Counted from the first letter of the stretch, positions 8,765 to 18,416 are shown. The stretch is 64,000 bases of DNA from DLKC01 sp002478885 (GCA_046329585.1 JAXLUI010000002.1:1550001-1614000), one strand, 5' to 3'. Translations and numbers: made by a program. Notes: generated by a model from the letters alone, not told the origin.

Positions 8765-10300
8765 ATGACTGAAAAAATTCTAATACTCGATTTCGGAAGC
8801 CAGTACACCCAATTAATTGCCAGAGCAGTAAGAGAAGCAAATGTTTATTGTGAAATAACTCCTTTTCACAAACCGGTTGAAAACGACGGCACGCTGAAAG
8901 GGGTTATCCTCAGCGGGTCGCCCTGCAGCGTGAACGAAGAAAATGCGCCAACGGTTGATATTCCTGCTATTATTAAAGACCTGCCGGTATTGGGCATTTG
9001 TTACGGCGCCCAGTTAACCGCAAAAGAATTTGGCGGCCGGGTCGATAAATCAAACAAAAGAGAATTTGGCCGGGCAAAACTGGCAAAAATAAAAGACGAT
9101 ATTTTGCTGCATGAGGTGAGCAATGAATCGCAGGTTTGGATGAGCCACAGCGATTCAATAACCCAATTACCTGGAGGTTTTGAATTACTGGCTACAACCG
9201 ACAGCATTCCGGTTGCAGCCTTCCGGTACAACAACAACGACACAAAAGCCCTGTATGGAATACAATTCCACCCCGAAGTATATCATTCCACAGAGGGGAA
9301 GAAACTTATTCGCAATTTCCTGGTGAATATCTGCGGTTGTAAACAAGACTGGACACCCGCATCGTTTGTACAGGAAACAGTTGACAAACTGAAAAAGCAG
9401 ATCGGAGATGCACATGTGATCATGGCTTTAAGTGGCGGCGTTGACAGTACGGTTGCCGCTACATTAATAAGTAAAGCAATAGGCAAAAGATTGCACGGCA
9501 TTTTTGTTGACAACGGTGTGTTGAGAAAAGACGAGTTTGAGAGTGTACTGAACACTTACAAACAACTTGACCTGAATGTTAAAGGTGTTGACGCAAAAAA
9601 CCTTTTTTACACCGAATTGGCAGGAAAGACTGATCCCGAAGCAAAAAGAAAAACGATCGGCAAATTATTTATTGATGTCTTTCACGATGAATCGCAAAAG
9701 GTGGAGGGCGTAAAATTTCTCGGGCAGGGAACCATTTATCCTGATGTGATCGAAAGCGTAAGTGTACATGGGCCATCAGTAACGATTAAGTCGCACCACA
9801 ACGTGGGTGGCCTGCCTGATATTATGCACCTAGAACTGGTTGAACCGTTGAGATTTCTTTTTAAAGACGAGGTAAGAAAAGTGGGGCTGGAACTAGGAAT
9901 ACCTAATGATATGGTTTTTCGCCACCCTTTCCCCGGCCCGGGCCTGGCGATCCGCATTCTCGGCGAAGTGACCAAAGAAAAAGTGCAGCTTTTACAGGAG
10001 GCTGATGATGTTTATATCCGGTCGCTGAAAGAGAGTGGCCTTTATGATAAAGTGTGGCAGGCAGGTACCATTCTGCTGCCGGTGAAAAGTGTCGGTGTTA
10101 TGGGCGATGAGCGCACTTATGAATATACGGTGGCATTGAGGGCTGTTACGTCTGTAGATGGCATGACTGCTGATTGGGCGCATTTACCTTATGAATTTCT
10201 TGCTACTGTTTCCAGCAATATTATCAACCACGTCAGGGGCATCAACCGCGTGGTGTATGATATAAGCAGCAAGCCGCCCGCCACTATTGAGTGGGAATAA
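8765..10300 (+). CDS. guaA: GMP synthase (glutamine-hydrolysing)
   Basis: Converts XMP to GMP using glutamine and ATP, the last step of guanine nucleotide synthesis. The 511-residue protein has an N-terminal class-I glutamine amidotransferase domain with nucleophile C79 (GICYGAQ) and H169/E171 (FHPEV), then an ATP-pyrophosphatase domain with the P-loop SGGVDST at 223-229, and a C-terminal dimerisation domain ending INRVVYDISSKPPATIEWE, which is the standard end of GuaA. Length and all key residues are normal. A dispersed repeat (8623-8672) sits in the upstream region shared with the divergent GIN-domain gene. The next gene follows 88 bp downstream on the same strand. Confidence 0.98.
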   Translation: MTEKILILDFGSQYTQLIARAVREANVYCEITPFHKPVENDGTLKGVILSGSPCSVNEENAPTVDIPAIIKDLPVLGICYGAQLTAKEFGGRVDKSNKREFGRAKLAKIKDDILLHEVSNESQVWMSHSDSITQLPGGFELLATTDSIPVAAFRYNNNDTKALYGIQFHPEVYHSTEGKKLIRNFLVNICGCKQDWTPASFVQETVDKLKKQIGDAHVIMALSGGVDSTVAATLISKAIGKRLHGIFVDNGVLRKDEFESVLNTYKQLDLNVKGVDAKNLFYTELAGKTDPEAKRKTIGKLFIDVFHDESQKVEGVKFLGQGTIYPDVIESVSVHGPSVTIKSHHNVGGLPDIMHLELVEPLRFLFKDEVRKVGLELGIPNDMVFRHPFPGPGLAIRILGEVTKEKVQLLQEADDVYIRSLKESGLYDKVWQAGTILLPVKSVGVMGDERTYEYTVALRAVTSVDGMTADWAHLPYEFLATVSSNIINHVRGINRVVYDISSKPPATIEWE

Positions 10301-10388
10301 TTATATTTAGCATCACAAAAGTATTTGGCAGCATTATTGCCTTATCCGGCGTAATTTAATGCAGGATAAACGCTGCCTTTTTTCAAAT

Positions 10389-11579
10389 ATGAAACCCAGA
10401 ATATTCCAAAGGGTATTATGCGCTGCGATTGTTGTTTTGCTGGCCTGCTCCCATTTTGGAGTGTGTGCGCAGAACAATTCACCGGTACCCTTGAAAATTG
10501 CCGTACTTGCCCCGCTGTACCTTGACTCCGCCTTTGATGGCATGAATTATAAATTAGGCAATACCAGTATTCCGAGATATTTTCTCAACGGACTGGAATT
10601 TTATAACGGCGTGATGATGGCGATCGATTCGCTACAAAAAGAAGGCGTGAATGCTGAACTCTGGATCTACGATACCAAAGCCAAAGGCAAGACCAGCGAA
10701 TCTATTGCAGCGGAAATGGGCACCATGCGGTTCAACCTCGTGATTGCTTCTTTTACTTCGGCACAGGAGCAAAGGGTTTTTTCGGAATTCTCTTTCAGCA
10801 ATAGCATTCCACTTGTTTCTGCAACCTATCCCAATGATGCCTATGTGTCGGGCAACCCGTATTTCATTATGATCAATTCTTCACTGAAAACTCATATTGA
10901 AGCGATCTACCGGTACACGCAAAGGAATTACCCGATAGGTAAATATATTTTTATTACGCGCAAGGGTCCGCTGGAAGACAAGATCATGCAGTTGTTTAGC
11001 GACGAAGGGAAAAAAATGTCTGCGCTGAATTACAAAACCCTGCAGCTGGGAGACAATTTCACAGCGGCCGATATTGTTGCTCAACTTGACAGCAACCGCC
11101 AGAATGTGGTTATCTGCGGCAGCCTTGACGAGGCATTTGGCACCAACCTGGTGAAAGCGCTCGATCAAACCACCTCTTACCAGTTGGTACTGATTGGAAT
11201 GCCTACATGGGATGCCTTACGGGCCGTTTATAAAACAGAGAACGATAAACTGGAAGTGGTTTACTCAACCCCGTATCGCTATGACAAGTCAAACAAAACA
11301 GTCGATGCAATATCACAATCCTACAAACTGAAGTTTAACGGCAGGCCGGGTTATATGTTCTTCAAAGGGTTTGAAACCATGTTCAATTTCACCCACCTGA
11401 TGAATAAGTATAACCCCGGTATGATGCAGCATTTATCCGATAATTCCTTTGAAATCGCTAATAATTTCCAGTTTCAGCCGGTAAAGCTCGACGATAAGGC
11501 TGCCACACCTGATTACATAGAAAACAAAAAGCTGTACTTCATCCATATTTTCCAGGGGACCATACGGGCCGTATACTGA
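10389..11579 (+). CDS. Periplasmic ligand-binding (PBP1/Peripla_BP_6-like) protein
   Basis: Exported protein resembling branched-chain amino-acid-type periplasmic binding proteins (type-1 fold). The leader MKPRIFQRVLCAAIVVLLAC is followed by CAQNN and then LKIAVLAPLYLDSAFDG, the first beta strand of the fold. Later segments VIASFTSAQEQRVFSEFS and NSIPLVSATYPND match the hinge and ligand-pocket region of such receptors. About 396 residues from the ATG at 10389; an upstream start at 10359 is possible but spoils the leader. No ABC permease or ATPase is near, and homologues of this architecture often occur as single genes, so transport is uncertain and a sensor or envelope role is possible. It follows guaA on the same strand and may be co-transcribed. 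Confidence 0.7.
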   Translation: MKPRIFQRVLCAAIVVLLACSHFGVCAQNNSPVPLKIAVLAPLYLDSAFDGMNYKLGNTSIPRYFLNGLEFYNGVMMAIDSLQKEGVNAELWIYDTKAKGKTSESIAAEMGTMRFNLVIASFTSAQEQRVFSEFSFSNSIPLVSATYPNDAYVSGNPYFIMINSSLKTHIEAIYRYTQRNYPIGKYIFITRKGPLEDKIMQLFSDEGKKMSALNYKTLQLGDNFTAADIVAQLDSNRQNVVICGSLDEAFGTNLVKALDQTTSYQLVLIGMPTWDALRAVYKTENDKLEVVYSTPYRYDKSNKTVDAISQSYKLKFNGRPGYMFFKGFETMFNFTHLMNKYNPGMMQHLSDNSFEIANNFQFQPVKLDDKAATPDYIENKKLYFIHIFQGTIRAVY

Positions 11580-11623
11580 ATCAGTCAAAATACTGTTTAC
11601 AGGCGCTGCATAGCGTTGCTGCT

Positions 11624-11680
11624 GCACAAGTGAGTGACACAAGGAACGATGCCACGAAGACGCGTCGCTGGCAAAAAAAC
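11624..11680 (+). repeat. Dispersed intergenic repeat copy 8, type B
   Basis: Core GCACAAGTGAGTGACACAAG, then GATGCCACGAAG, shared with copies 14 and 17. Between convergent genes. Confidence 0.8.
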
Positions 11681-11712
11681 TGCCTGCATTTCAATAAGAC
11701 TTTTATTGTCTT

Positions 11713-12465
11713 TTACCGGTAATCGATAAGGCTTAGTTTAATGCCATAGGTGCCGTTGTCATAACCGGGTGGTGGTGGAGTAACCTGCCATACCGTGTGA
11801 AGGAATTCTTTGTAAACAAGGCCAATATTTTGCGCATACACCTCAATCGAATAGTTGCGTTGCTGGTACTGGCTGGGATCGAAAGGCCCGGGGGGTGAGG
11901 TATCGTCGATTTGCAAAACGGTTACGGTATTATTAAATGTTCCGTAAAGAACGTTGAACGGTTGCGCGACGTTCTGATACTGAAAATTCCAGCCATACAT
12001 GTATTGAAAGGGGCCACCGGCGGTGCTTGCATCAATATAAGAATTGCCGTTCCAGCTAAAACCGTTGCTCAGCGGTTTCACCAGTTTAATGATGCGGAGG
12101 TTGTTATCGTCAACCACCTCGACTGAGTTGCCTGTTGGCGTAATAATATAAGTTCCGGTGGTGACCCATGGACCGTTTTCAAGTGTGTCGGTAACAAAGC
12201 GGTAAACCCTGTAAGAAAGCCTGTTTGCGTTGTCGCGGATGGTATCGGCAATACTGTCCCTTGCATGGTATGAGTGAATTTCAAGATTATTGCCGTTGTA
12301 AGGGATAACCGTTGAATCGAGCCTGTAAACAAAAACACGGCCGATTTGAAGCGGGTAATATTCGTTCAGTTCAGGCAACCTGAGCACATCGGTTTGCTTT
12401 GTGCAGGCGGTAAAAAAAAGAGAAAAGCATAAAGAAAAACCCAATACAAATTTCCACCGTGTCAT
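11713..12465 (-). CDS. Hypothetical lipoprotein
   Basis: I do not recognise this family. From the ATG at 12465 the product has about 250 residues with a lipoprotein signal (MTRWKFVLGFSLCFSLFFTA, then CTKQ). The mature part opens LPELNEYYPLQIGRVFVYRLDST, a pattern seen in small Bacteroidota lipoproteins in which a YYPL-G-x-x-W/Y-x-Y strand starts a beta sandwich. It is rich in Thr, Asn and aromatic residues and contains a proline run (VTPPPPGYDNGTYG) near the C-terminus. The open frame extends 60 codons upstream into the region after mnmA and is not credible there. An alternative start lies nine codons upstream of 12465. Convergent with the PBP1-like gene. Confidence 0.7.
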   Translation of the reverse strand: MTRWKFVLGFSLCFSLFFTACTKQTDVLRLPELNEYYPLQIGRVFVYRLDSTVIPYNGNNLEIHSYHARDSIADTIRDNANRLSYRVYRFVTDTLENGPWVTTGTYIITPTGNSVEVVDDNNLRIIKLVKPLSNGFSWNGNSYIDASTAGGPFQYMYGWNFQYQNVAQPFNVLYGTFNNTVTVLQIDDTSPPGPFDPSQYQQRNYSIEVYAQNIGLVYKEFLHTVWQVTPPPPGYDNGTYGIKLSLIDYR

Positions 12466-12580
12466 ATCGCGCAAGATAGGTAAAGAAGTCATTATGCAGT
12501 TATTGCCATAGTTAACGCTTCCGAAGCCTGTATTTGTATACAACAGGCGAAAAAACTTTACTCGCCTAAGCCCGGCAACA

Positions 12581-12609
12581 AAAAAATCCTGCCGGGAAAG
12601 TGCAGGATT
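12581..12609 (-). terminator. Terminator after mnmA
   Basis: AATCCTGC pairs with GCAGGATT around a nine-base loop, and the minus strand continues into a run of T. It lies about 25 bp after the mnmA stop. Confidence 0.75.
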
Positions 12610-12631
12610 ATTATGCAGTAAGCATACTATT

Positions 12632-13735
12632 TTACAATAACGCACCCCGCTGGATAATGCCTCCGCCGATTACTTCATCGCCTTCATAAAAAACAGCGCT
12701 TTGCCCCGGTGCGATGCTTTTAACGTGTTCATAAAATCGTACATTAATGCCATCATCAGCATTGTATAAATTACTGAGGCAACCCTTATCCTTATACCGG
12801 ATCTTTGTAAATACTTCCATCCCGTCGGCAATACCCTCGTATTTGATCCAGTTGATTTTTGACACGAGCATGTCGTTTTGTTCCAGGTCGGTTTCATCGC
12901 CAAGCACGACCGTGTTTGTGAGAGGGTCGATGGCTGTAACATATGCTGGCTTACCCAAAGCGATATCCAACCCTTTGCGCTGCCCGATCGTATAGAAAGG
13001 GTAACCCTTATGCTGCCCCAGTTGCTTCCCGTCTTTGTTCACAAACCAGCCTCCCTGCACATCGCTCTCCAGACCCCCGACCCGGCGTTTTAAAAAACCC
13101 CGGTAGTCATTGTCTGGCACAAAACAGATCTCGTAGCTTTCGCTTTTCTTGGCAAGCTCGGGATAACCATAGTCATGCGCCATTTGCCGGATGGCCGTTT
13201 TGCGGTATTTCCCGAGCGGCATAATCGTCCTGGACAGCAATTCCTGGTCAAGCCCCCATAAAACATAGCTCTGGTCCTTTGTTTCATCAAGCCCCTTGCT
13301 GATTACATAGCGGCCATTCGCTGCCTGGTAAACGTTAGCATAGTGCCCGGTCGCAATAAAATCGCAACCCAGCGCATTGGCCCGCTTTAACAAAGCCCGC
13401 CATTTAATGTGCGTATTGCACATAACGCACGGGTTGGGCGTACGCCCTGCCATATATTCCTCAACAAAGTTCTCGATTACAAAATCACCGAACTCTTCCC
13501 TGATATCGAGAATAAAATGAGGGAATCCATGCTGCACAGCCGCAGCACGGGCGTCGTTAAAACTGTCGAGGTTACAGCAACCGGTTTCTTTATGGCCGCC
13601 GCCGCTGGTCGCATAATCCCATGTTTTCATGGTAATGCCCACCACTTCATAGCCCTGTTCATGGAGCATAAGCGCCGTAACGGTACTATCAATACCGCCA
13701 CTCATTGCCACCAAAACTTTTCCCTTACGGCTCAT
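12632..13735 (-). CDS. mnmA: tRNA-specific 2-thiouridylase
   Basis: Catalyses ATP-dependent 2-thiolation of the wobble uridine (s2U34) in Lys, Glu and Gln tRNAs. The 367-residue protein has the PP-loop SGGIDST at residues 12-18, the catalytic C103 with C106 in NPCVMCNTHIKW, and the second catalytic cysteine C204 in YEICFVPDNDYRGFL. The length is normal. The C-terminal barrel ends PGQSAVFYEGDEVIGGGIIQRGALL. A Bacteroidota -7 element (TATCTTTG on the minus strand, 13749-13756) lies just upstream, and a hairpin with a T-run (12581-12609) follows the stop. Divergent from rpoB across a 665-bp gap. Confidence 0.96.
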   Translation of the reverse strand: MSRKGKVLVAMSGGIDSTVTALMLHEQGYEVVGITMKTWDYATSGGGHKETGCCNLDSFNDARAAAVQHGFPHFILDIREEFGDFVIENFVEEYMAGRTPNPCVMCNTHIKWRALLKRANALGCDFIATGHYANVYQAANGRYVISKGLDETKDQSYVLWGLDQELLSRTIMPLGKYRKTAIRQMAHDYGYPELAKKSESYEICFVPDNDYRGFLKRRVGGLESDVQGGWFVNKDGKQLGQHKGYPFYTIGQRKGLDIALGKPAYVTAIDPLTNTVVLGDETDLEQNDMLVSKINWIKYEGIADGMEVFTKIRYKDKGCLSNLYNADDGINVRFYEHVKSIAPGQSAVFYEGDEVIGGGIIQRGALL

Positions 13736-13748
13736 GTAGAAATTTTGG

Positions 13749-13756
13749 CAAAGATA
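13749..13756 (-). promoter_or_regulatory. mnmA -7 element
   Basis: Minus-strand TATCTTTG matches the Bacteroidota TAnnTTTG box, about 13 bp before the mnmA ATG. No clear -33 TTTG is seen, so the promoter would be weak or the leader very short. Confidence 0.45.
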
Positions 13757-13970
13757 GATTTTTAGCGTGCAGTATCTGGCTGGGGGCTGTTGACGGCTTT
13801 ACGGATAAGGAAATATTTTATACCAGCTTCCCTCCAAAAGCACTGAGGCCCGGCCTGGTGTGGAAAAACCTTGCCAGGCAGGGCAACGCTCAATAATGCC
13901 AGGCCAGATCCCTTTTACCCCGCAAATGCTGTAAAGTTTTTTCAATATAAGACAACTTTTACTTAGGCCT

Positions 13971-14025
13971 TACTTGGTAGATACTTGGTAGATACTTGGT
14001 AGATGGTTGGTAGGGAGTTGGTAGA
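13971..14025 (+). repeat. 11-bp tandem repeat upstream of rpoB
   Basis: Five contiguous 11-bp units: TACTTGGTAGA three times, then TGGTTGGTAGG and GAGTTGGTAGA, with CTGGTAAACTGGTAAC after them. The period equals about one DNA helical turn. Confidence 0.85.
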
Positions 14026-14120
14026 GGGTGCCTGGTAAACTGGTAACACAAAAAGGGGGTTCGCTGGAAAAAGTCGCCCTAACTCCGGGTATGTGCGCTG
14101 CCGGGCACAGGATAAGGCCT

Positions 14121-14176
14121 TGAAGTGTGCGACGCAACAGAAGTTGAATAGCGCTGTATTACCGGGCTCAAAAAAG
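14121..14176 (+). repeat. Dispersed intergenic repeat copy 9, type A
   Basis: Core GAAGTGTGCGACGCAAC, tail ACCGGGCTCAAAAAAG. In the mnmA-rpoB gap, before the rpoB promoter. Confidence 0.85.
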
Positions 14177-14267
14177 CTCCGGTAATCATACTATTGAGGG
14201 CTGTGCACAGCTTGTTAACCTTTACTTTTTGTTTTAAAATTAGTTTTTACTTTTCAGTTTGTCTCCT

Positions 14268-14275
14268 TACTTTTG
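14268..14275 (+). promoter_or_regulatory. rpoB promoter -7 element
   Basis: TACTTTTG matches TAnnTTTG, with a T-run (no exact TTTG) at the -33 position. It predicts a leader of about 120 nt before rpoB, AT-rich and without an obvious fold. Confidence 0.5.
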
Positions 14276-14400
14276 CAATCCTTTAATTTAGGCTAATTAG
14301 CACTTTTTAAGTATTGCAGTAACGTTTATTTTTAAAACAAGAAGTTGAAAACCAATAGGTTTTTGACCATTGTTTACTAAAAAACCGGTTAAAAACAAAT

Positions 14401-17400
14401 ATGTCATCAACAACAATTCAAAGCAGGGTAAGTTTCGGTAAAACAAAACACCTTGCCGAAACTCCGGATCTTCTAGACATCCAGTTACAATCTTTTAAAG
14501 ACTTTTTCCAGTTAGAAACCACCCCCGACAAACGCAATAACGAAGGTTTGTTTAAGGTGTTCAAGGAAAACTTTCCAATTACCGACACCCGCAATATTTT
14601 CGTGTTGGAATTCCTGGATTACTTTATTGATCCGCCACGTTATACCATCGAAGAGTGTATGGAACGCGGCCTTACCTATGCCGTTCCTTTAAAAGCCAAG
14701 CTTCGTTTGAGTTGTAACGATGAAGAGCACGTTGATTTCCAAACCATCGTTCAGGATGTGTTCCTGGGCAATATTCCTTATATGACTCCCCGCGGCACTT
14801 TTGTGATCAACGGTGCGGAACGCGTGGTAGTTTCCCAGTTGCATCGCTCACCCGGCGTATTCTTTGGCCAGTCTATTCACCCGAACGGAACCAAGATATA
14901 CTCAGCAAGGGTAATTCCTTTCAAAGGTGCCTGGATGGAGTTTGCAACGGACATCAATAATGTGATGTATGCCTATATTGACCGTAAGAAGAAATTCCCG
15001 GTTACTACGTTGCTGCGTTCCATCGGCTTTGAAACAGATAAAGACATTCTCGAGCTTTTCGGAATGGCTACTGAAGTTCCTGCAGACAAAAAGTCTTTAC
15101 AGAAACATCTTGGCAGCAAACTCGCAGCCCGCGTTTTAAGAACTTGGGTGGAAGATTTTGTGGATGAAGACACCGGTGAAGTAGTTTCAATCGAACGTAA
15201 CGAGATTGTGATGGAACGCGATACGATTCTTGACCAGGATGCAGTTGATATGATTGCGGAACTGGAAGTGAAGAGCGTATTCGTTCAAAGGGAAGATGTT
15301 GGTGGCGATTACGCTATTATCTACAACACATTAAACAAAGATACTTCCAACAGTGAGTTGGAAGCGGTTCAGCACATTTATCGCCAGTTGCGAGGTGCCG
15401 ACGCCCCAGATAATGAAACTGCGCGTGGTATCATCGATAAATTATTCTTTAGTGACAAGCGTTACGACCTCGGAGAAGTTGGCCGTTACAAGATCAACCG
15501 CAAACTTGGCGTAACACAGAAATTACATACCAAAGTATTAACCAAGGAAGATATCATCGAGATCATCAAATACCTTGTTCGTTTAACAAACGCCAAAGCC
15601 GAGATCGACGATATCGATCACCTGAGCAACCGCCGTGTTCGCACAGTGGGTGAGCAGTTATATGCACAGTTTGGTGTGGGCCTTGCCCGTATGGCGCGTA
15701 CGATAAGGGAGAGAATGAACGTTCGTGACAATGAGGTGTTTACACCGGTTGATCTTATCAATGCCAGGACGCTCTCTTCTGTGATCAATTCATTCTTTGG
15801 TACATCGCAGTTATCACAGTTCCTCGATCAGACAAACCCACTTTCTGAAATCACCCACAAACGTCGTATTTCTGCGCTCGGGCCTGGTGGTCTTAGCCGT
15901 GAAAGAGCTGGCTTTGAGGTTCGTGACGTTCACTACTCACACTATGGCCGTCTTTGTACAATTGAAACGCCAGAAGGACCAAACATCGGTTTGATTTCCA
16001 CGCTTTGCGTGCACGCAAAGATCAACGAGATGGGTTTTATCGAAACGCCATATCGAAAAGTGACCGAAGGTCACGTAGATATGAAACAACTCACCTTCCT
16101 GAGCGCAGAAGAAGAAGATACTGCAAAGATCGCCCAGTCAAATTCAGTGATAGATAAGGATGGCAACTTCGCGGAAGACAGGATCGTGAGCCGCCAGACT
16201 GGTGATTTCCCGATTCTTGAAAAAGCGGAAGTGGAATATATGGACGTAGCGCCAAACCAGATTGTTGGTCTGAGTGCGTCACTTATCCCGTTCCTCGAAC
16301 ATGACGATGCCAACCGTGCCCTGATGGGATCAAACATGCAACGCCAGGCTGTTCCTTTGATACGCCCTGAATCACCGATTGTCGGTACAGGTCTCGAAGG
16401 CAAAGCTGCTCGTGATGCACGTATCCAGATCCACTCAGAAGGCGATGGTATTGTTGAATATGTTGATTCAAAAGAAATACATGTTCGTTATAACAGGAAC
16501 GATCTTGATCGCCTGGTAAGTTTTGAAGAAGATCTCAGGATCTACAAACTCACCAAGTTTATCAAAACAAACCAGTCTACCTGTATCATTCTGCGCCCTG
16601 CCGTTAAAAAAGGCCAGCAGGTGAAAAAAGGCGACTTCCTTACCGAAGGATACGCTACACAGAATGGTGAACTGGCATTGGGCCGGAACCTGCAGGTTGC
16701 GTTCATGCCATGGAAAGGGTACAACTTTGAAGATGCCATTGTTATCAGTGAAAGGGTTGTTCGCGAAGACCTCTTTACTTCTATCCATATCGATGAATAT
16801 GAACTCGAAGTTCGTGATACAAAACTTGGAGAAGAAGAGTTAACACCAGATATTCCAAACGTTTCGGAAGAAGCTACCAAAGACCTGGACGAGAACGGTA
16901 TCATCCGTATCGGCGCACAGGTTCGCGAAGGCGATATTCTTATCGGCAAAATCACCCCTAAAGGTGAAAGCGATCCTACACCGGAAGAAAAATTATTGCG
17001 TGCCATCTTTGGTGATAAAGCAGGTGATGCAAAGGATGCTTCATTGAAAGCACCAAACGGAACAGAAGGTGTAGTTATCGATAAAAAACTCTTCCAGCGT
17101 GCAAAAAAAGACAAGAATGCCAAGATTCGTGAGAAAGCACAACTGGAAAAGATCGAAAAGGTTCATGAAAAGAATGTAGAAGACCTCAAAGAAGTATTGC
17201 TCTCCAAACTGCAAATGCTGTTGAAAGATAAATCTTCCGCAGGCGTTACCAATAACTTCGGCGAAATGCTGATCGGTAAAACGGCTAAATTCAATGCCAA
17301 GAACCTTGCAGTGATCGACTACCAAAATGTAAATCCATTAGGTTGGACCAGCGATGCCGTAACCGACGACCAGATCAATACATTGTTGCACAACTACAAC

Positions 17401-18204
17401 ATCAAATACAACGAAGAACTTGGCCGCTACAAACGGGAAAAATTCAATATCTCTATCGGTGACGAATTACCGGCCGGCGTATTGAAACTTGCAAAAGTTT
17501 ACCTCGCTGTAAAACGTAAGTTGAAAGTCGGTGATAAAATGGCCGGTCGCCACGGTAACAAAGGTATCGTTGCCAAAATCGTTCGTGCAGAAGATATGCC
17601 TTTCATGGAAGATGGAACACCGGTTGATATAGTGTTGAATCCATTAGGCGTTCCTTCCCGTATGAACCTCGGGCAGATCTATGAAACCATTCTCGGCTGG
17701 GCCGGTAAAAGGCTCGGTATGAAGTTTGCAACACCGATTTTCGACGGTGCCACCGTAGAAGAAATCGCTCAGTATTGCAAAGACGCGAAACTGCCCTCAA
17801 TGGGTCACACCTATCTTTACGATGGGGAGACTGGCGAACGTTTCCACCAGAAAGCAACGGTTGGTGTTATCTATATGATTAAACTTCACCATATGGTGGA
17901 TGATAAGATGCACGCACGTTCAATCGGACCATACAGTCTCATTACCCAGCAGCCGCTCGGTGGTAAAGCCCAGTTCGGTGGCCAGCGTTTCGGTGAAATG
18001 GAAGTTTGGGCGCTCGAAGCATACGGCGCAGCAAATATCCTCCAGGAATTGCTCACATTGAAATCAGATGACATTATAGGCCGTGCAAAAACATATGAAG
18101 CCATTGTAAAAGGCGACAATATTCCACGTGCCGGTGTGCCTGAATCATTCAACGTATTGGTGCATGAACTCCGCGGCCTCGGTCTCGACCTTAAATTCGA
18201 ATAG
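14401..18204 (+). CDS. rpoB: DNA-directed RNA polymerase subunit beta
   Basis: Beta subunit of RNA polymerase, 1267 residues, full length. The rifampicin region reads SQLSQFLDQTNPLSEITHKR then RISALGPGGLSRERAGFEVR, with the usual sensitive-type residues. Later conserved parts include DKMAGRHGNKGIV, IVLNPLGVPSRMNLGQI and the C-terminal GGQRFGEMEVWALEAYGAA. It starts MSSTTIQSRVSFGK, typical of Bacteroidota. Unlike almost all bacteria, neither rplJ/rplL upstream nor rpoC downstream is present: a 665-bp gap and mnmA precede it, and a strong terminator (18238-18270) followed by phzF ends it. A TAnnTTTG promoter element lies about 125 bp upstream. Confidence 0.99.
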   Translation: MSSTTIQSRVSFGKTKHLAETPDLLDIQLQSFKDFFQLETTPDKRNNEGLFKVFKENFPITDTRNIFVLEFLDYFIDPPRYTIEECMERGLTYAVPLKAKLRLSCNDEEHVDFQTIVQDVFLGNIPYMTPRGTFVINGAERVVVSQLHRSPGVFFGQSIHPNGTKIYSARVIPFKGAWMEFATDINNVMYAYIDRKKKFPVTTLLRSIGFETDKDILELFGMATEVPADKKSLQKHLGSKLAARVLRTWVEDFVDEDTGEVVSIERNEIVMERDTILDQDAVDMIAELEVKSVFVQREDVGGDYAIIYNTLNKDTSNSELEAVQHIYRQLRGADAPDNETARGIIDKLFFSDKRYDLGEVGRYKINRKLGVTQKLHTKVLTKEDIIEIIKYLVRLTNAKAEIDDIDHLSNRRVRTVGEQLYAQFGVGLARMARTIRERMNVRDNEVFTPVDLINARTLSSVINSFFGTSQLSQFLDQTNPLSEITHKRRISALGPGGLSRERAGFEVRDVHYSHYGRLCTIETPEGPNIGLISTLCVHAKINEMGFIETPYRKVTEGHVDMKQLTFLSAEEEDTAKIAQSNSVIDKDGNFAEDRIVSRQTGDFPILEKAEVEYMDVAPNQIVGLSASLIPFLEHDDANRALMGSNMQRQAVPLIRPESPIVGTGLEGKAARDARIQIHSEGDGIVEYVDSKEIHVRYNRNDLDRLVSFEEDLRIYKLTKFIKTNQSTCIILRPAVKKGQQVKKGDFLTEGYATQNGELALGRNLQVAFMPWKGYNFEDAIVISERVVREDLFTSIHIDEYELEVRDTKLGEEELTPDIPNVSEEATKDLDENGIIRIGAQVREGDILIGKITPKGESDPTPEEKLLRAIFGDKAGDAKDASLKAPNGTEGVVIDKKLFQRAKKDKNAKIREKAQLEKIEKVHEKNVEDLKEVLLSKLQMLLKDKSSAGVTNNFGEMLIGKTAKFNAKNLAVIDYQNVNPLGWTSDAVTDDQINTLLHNYNIKYNEELGRYKREKFNISIGDELPAGVLKLAKVYLAVKRKLKVGDKMAGRHGNKGIVAKIVRAEDMPFMEDGTPVDIVLNPLGVPSRMNLGQIYETILGWAGKRLGMKFATPIFDGATVEEIAQYCKDAKLPSMGHTYLYDGETGERFHQKATVGVIYMIKLHHMVDDKMHARSIGPYSLITQQPLGGKAQFGGQRFGEMEVWALEAYGAANILQELLTLKSDDIIGRAKTYEAIVKGDNIPRAGVPESFNVLVHELRGLGLDLKFE

Positions 18205-18237
18205 GCTTTGCAAACAAGTAAACAAGTCTTAAAATAT

Positions 18238-18270
18238 AAAACCACTTCTTTACGAAGTGGTTTTTTTATT
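18238..18270 (+). terminator. Terminator after rpoB
   Basis: AAACCACTTC, loop TTTAC, GAAGTGGTTTTTTT: strong intrinsic terminator 35 bp after the rpoB stop, which confirms that rpoB is not followed by a co-transcribed rpoC. Confidence 0.9.
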
Positions 18271-18320
18271 GCACCGGCTACAACAATAATTTCAGCTTCC
18301 GTTGTGTCACTCACTTGTAC
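18270..18320 (-). repeat. Dispersed intergenic repeat copy 10, type B
   Basis: Core GTTGTGTCACTCACTTGTAC at 18301-18320, the exact type B complement; tail GCACCGGCT. Directly after the rpoB terminator. Confidence 0.85.
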
Positions 18321-18416
18321 GTTCCGCATATTACGCAGCAATAATCCACACGGCCCATTCATCAGTACAAAAGCTCCGGTCATTATTAATTCGACACAGG
18401 CAAACGACGAATCCGT

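Larger units (their letters stand above)
13757..14400. other. mnmA-rpoB divergent intergenic region
   Basis: No credible gene in about 640 bp. It holds the 11-bp tandem repeat, dispersed repeat copy 9, and an AT-rich stretch (14215-14400) with the rpoB promoter element. The ribosomal protein genes usually found here are absent. Confidence 0.8.

Noticed and set aside
10334..10543. Minus-strand frame opposite the PBP1-like gene start
   Set aside because: Shadow frame opposite a signal-peptide-encoding gene; no start context or domain.
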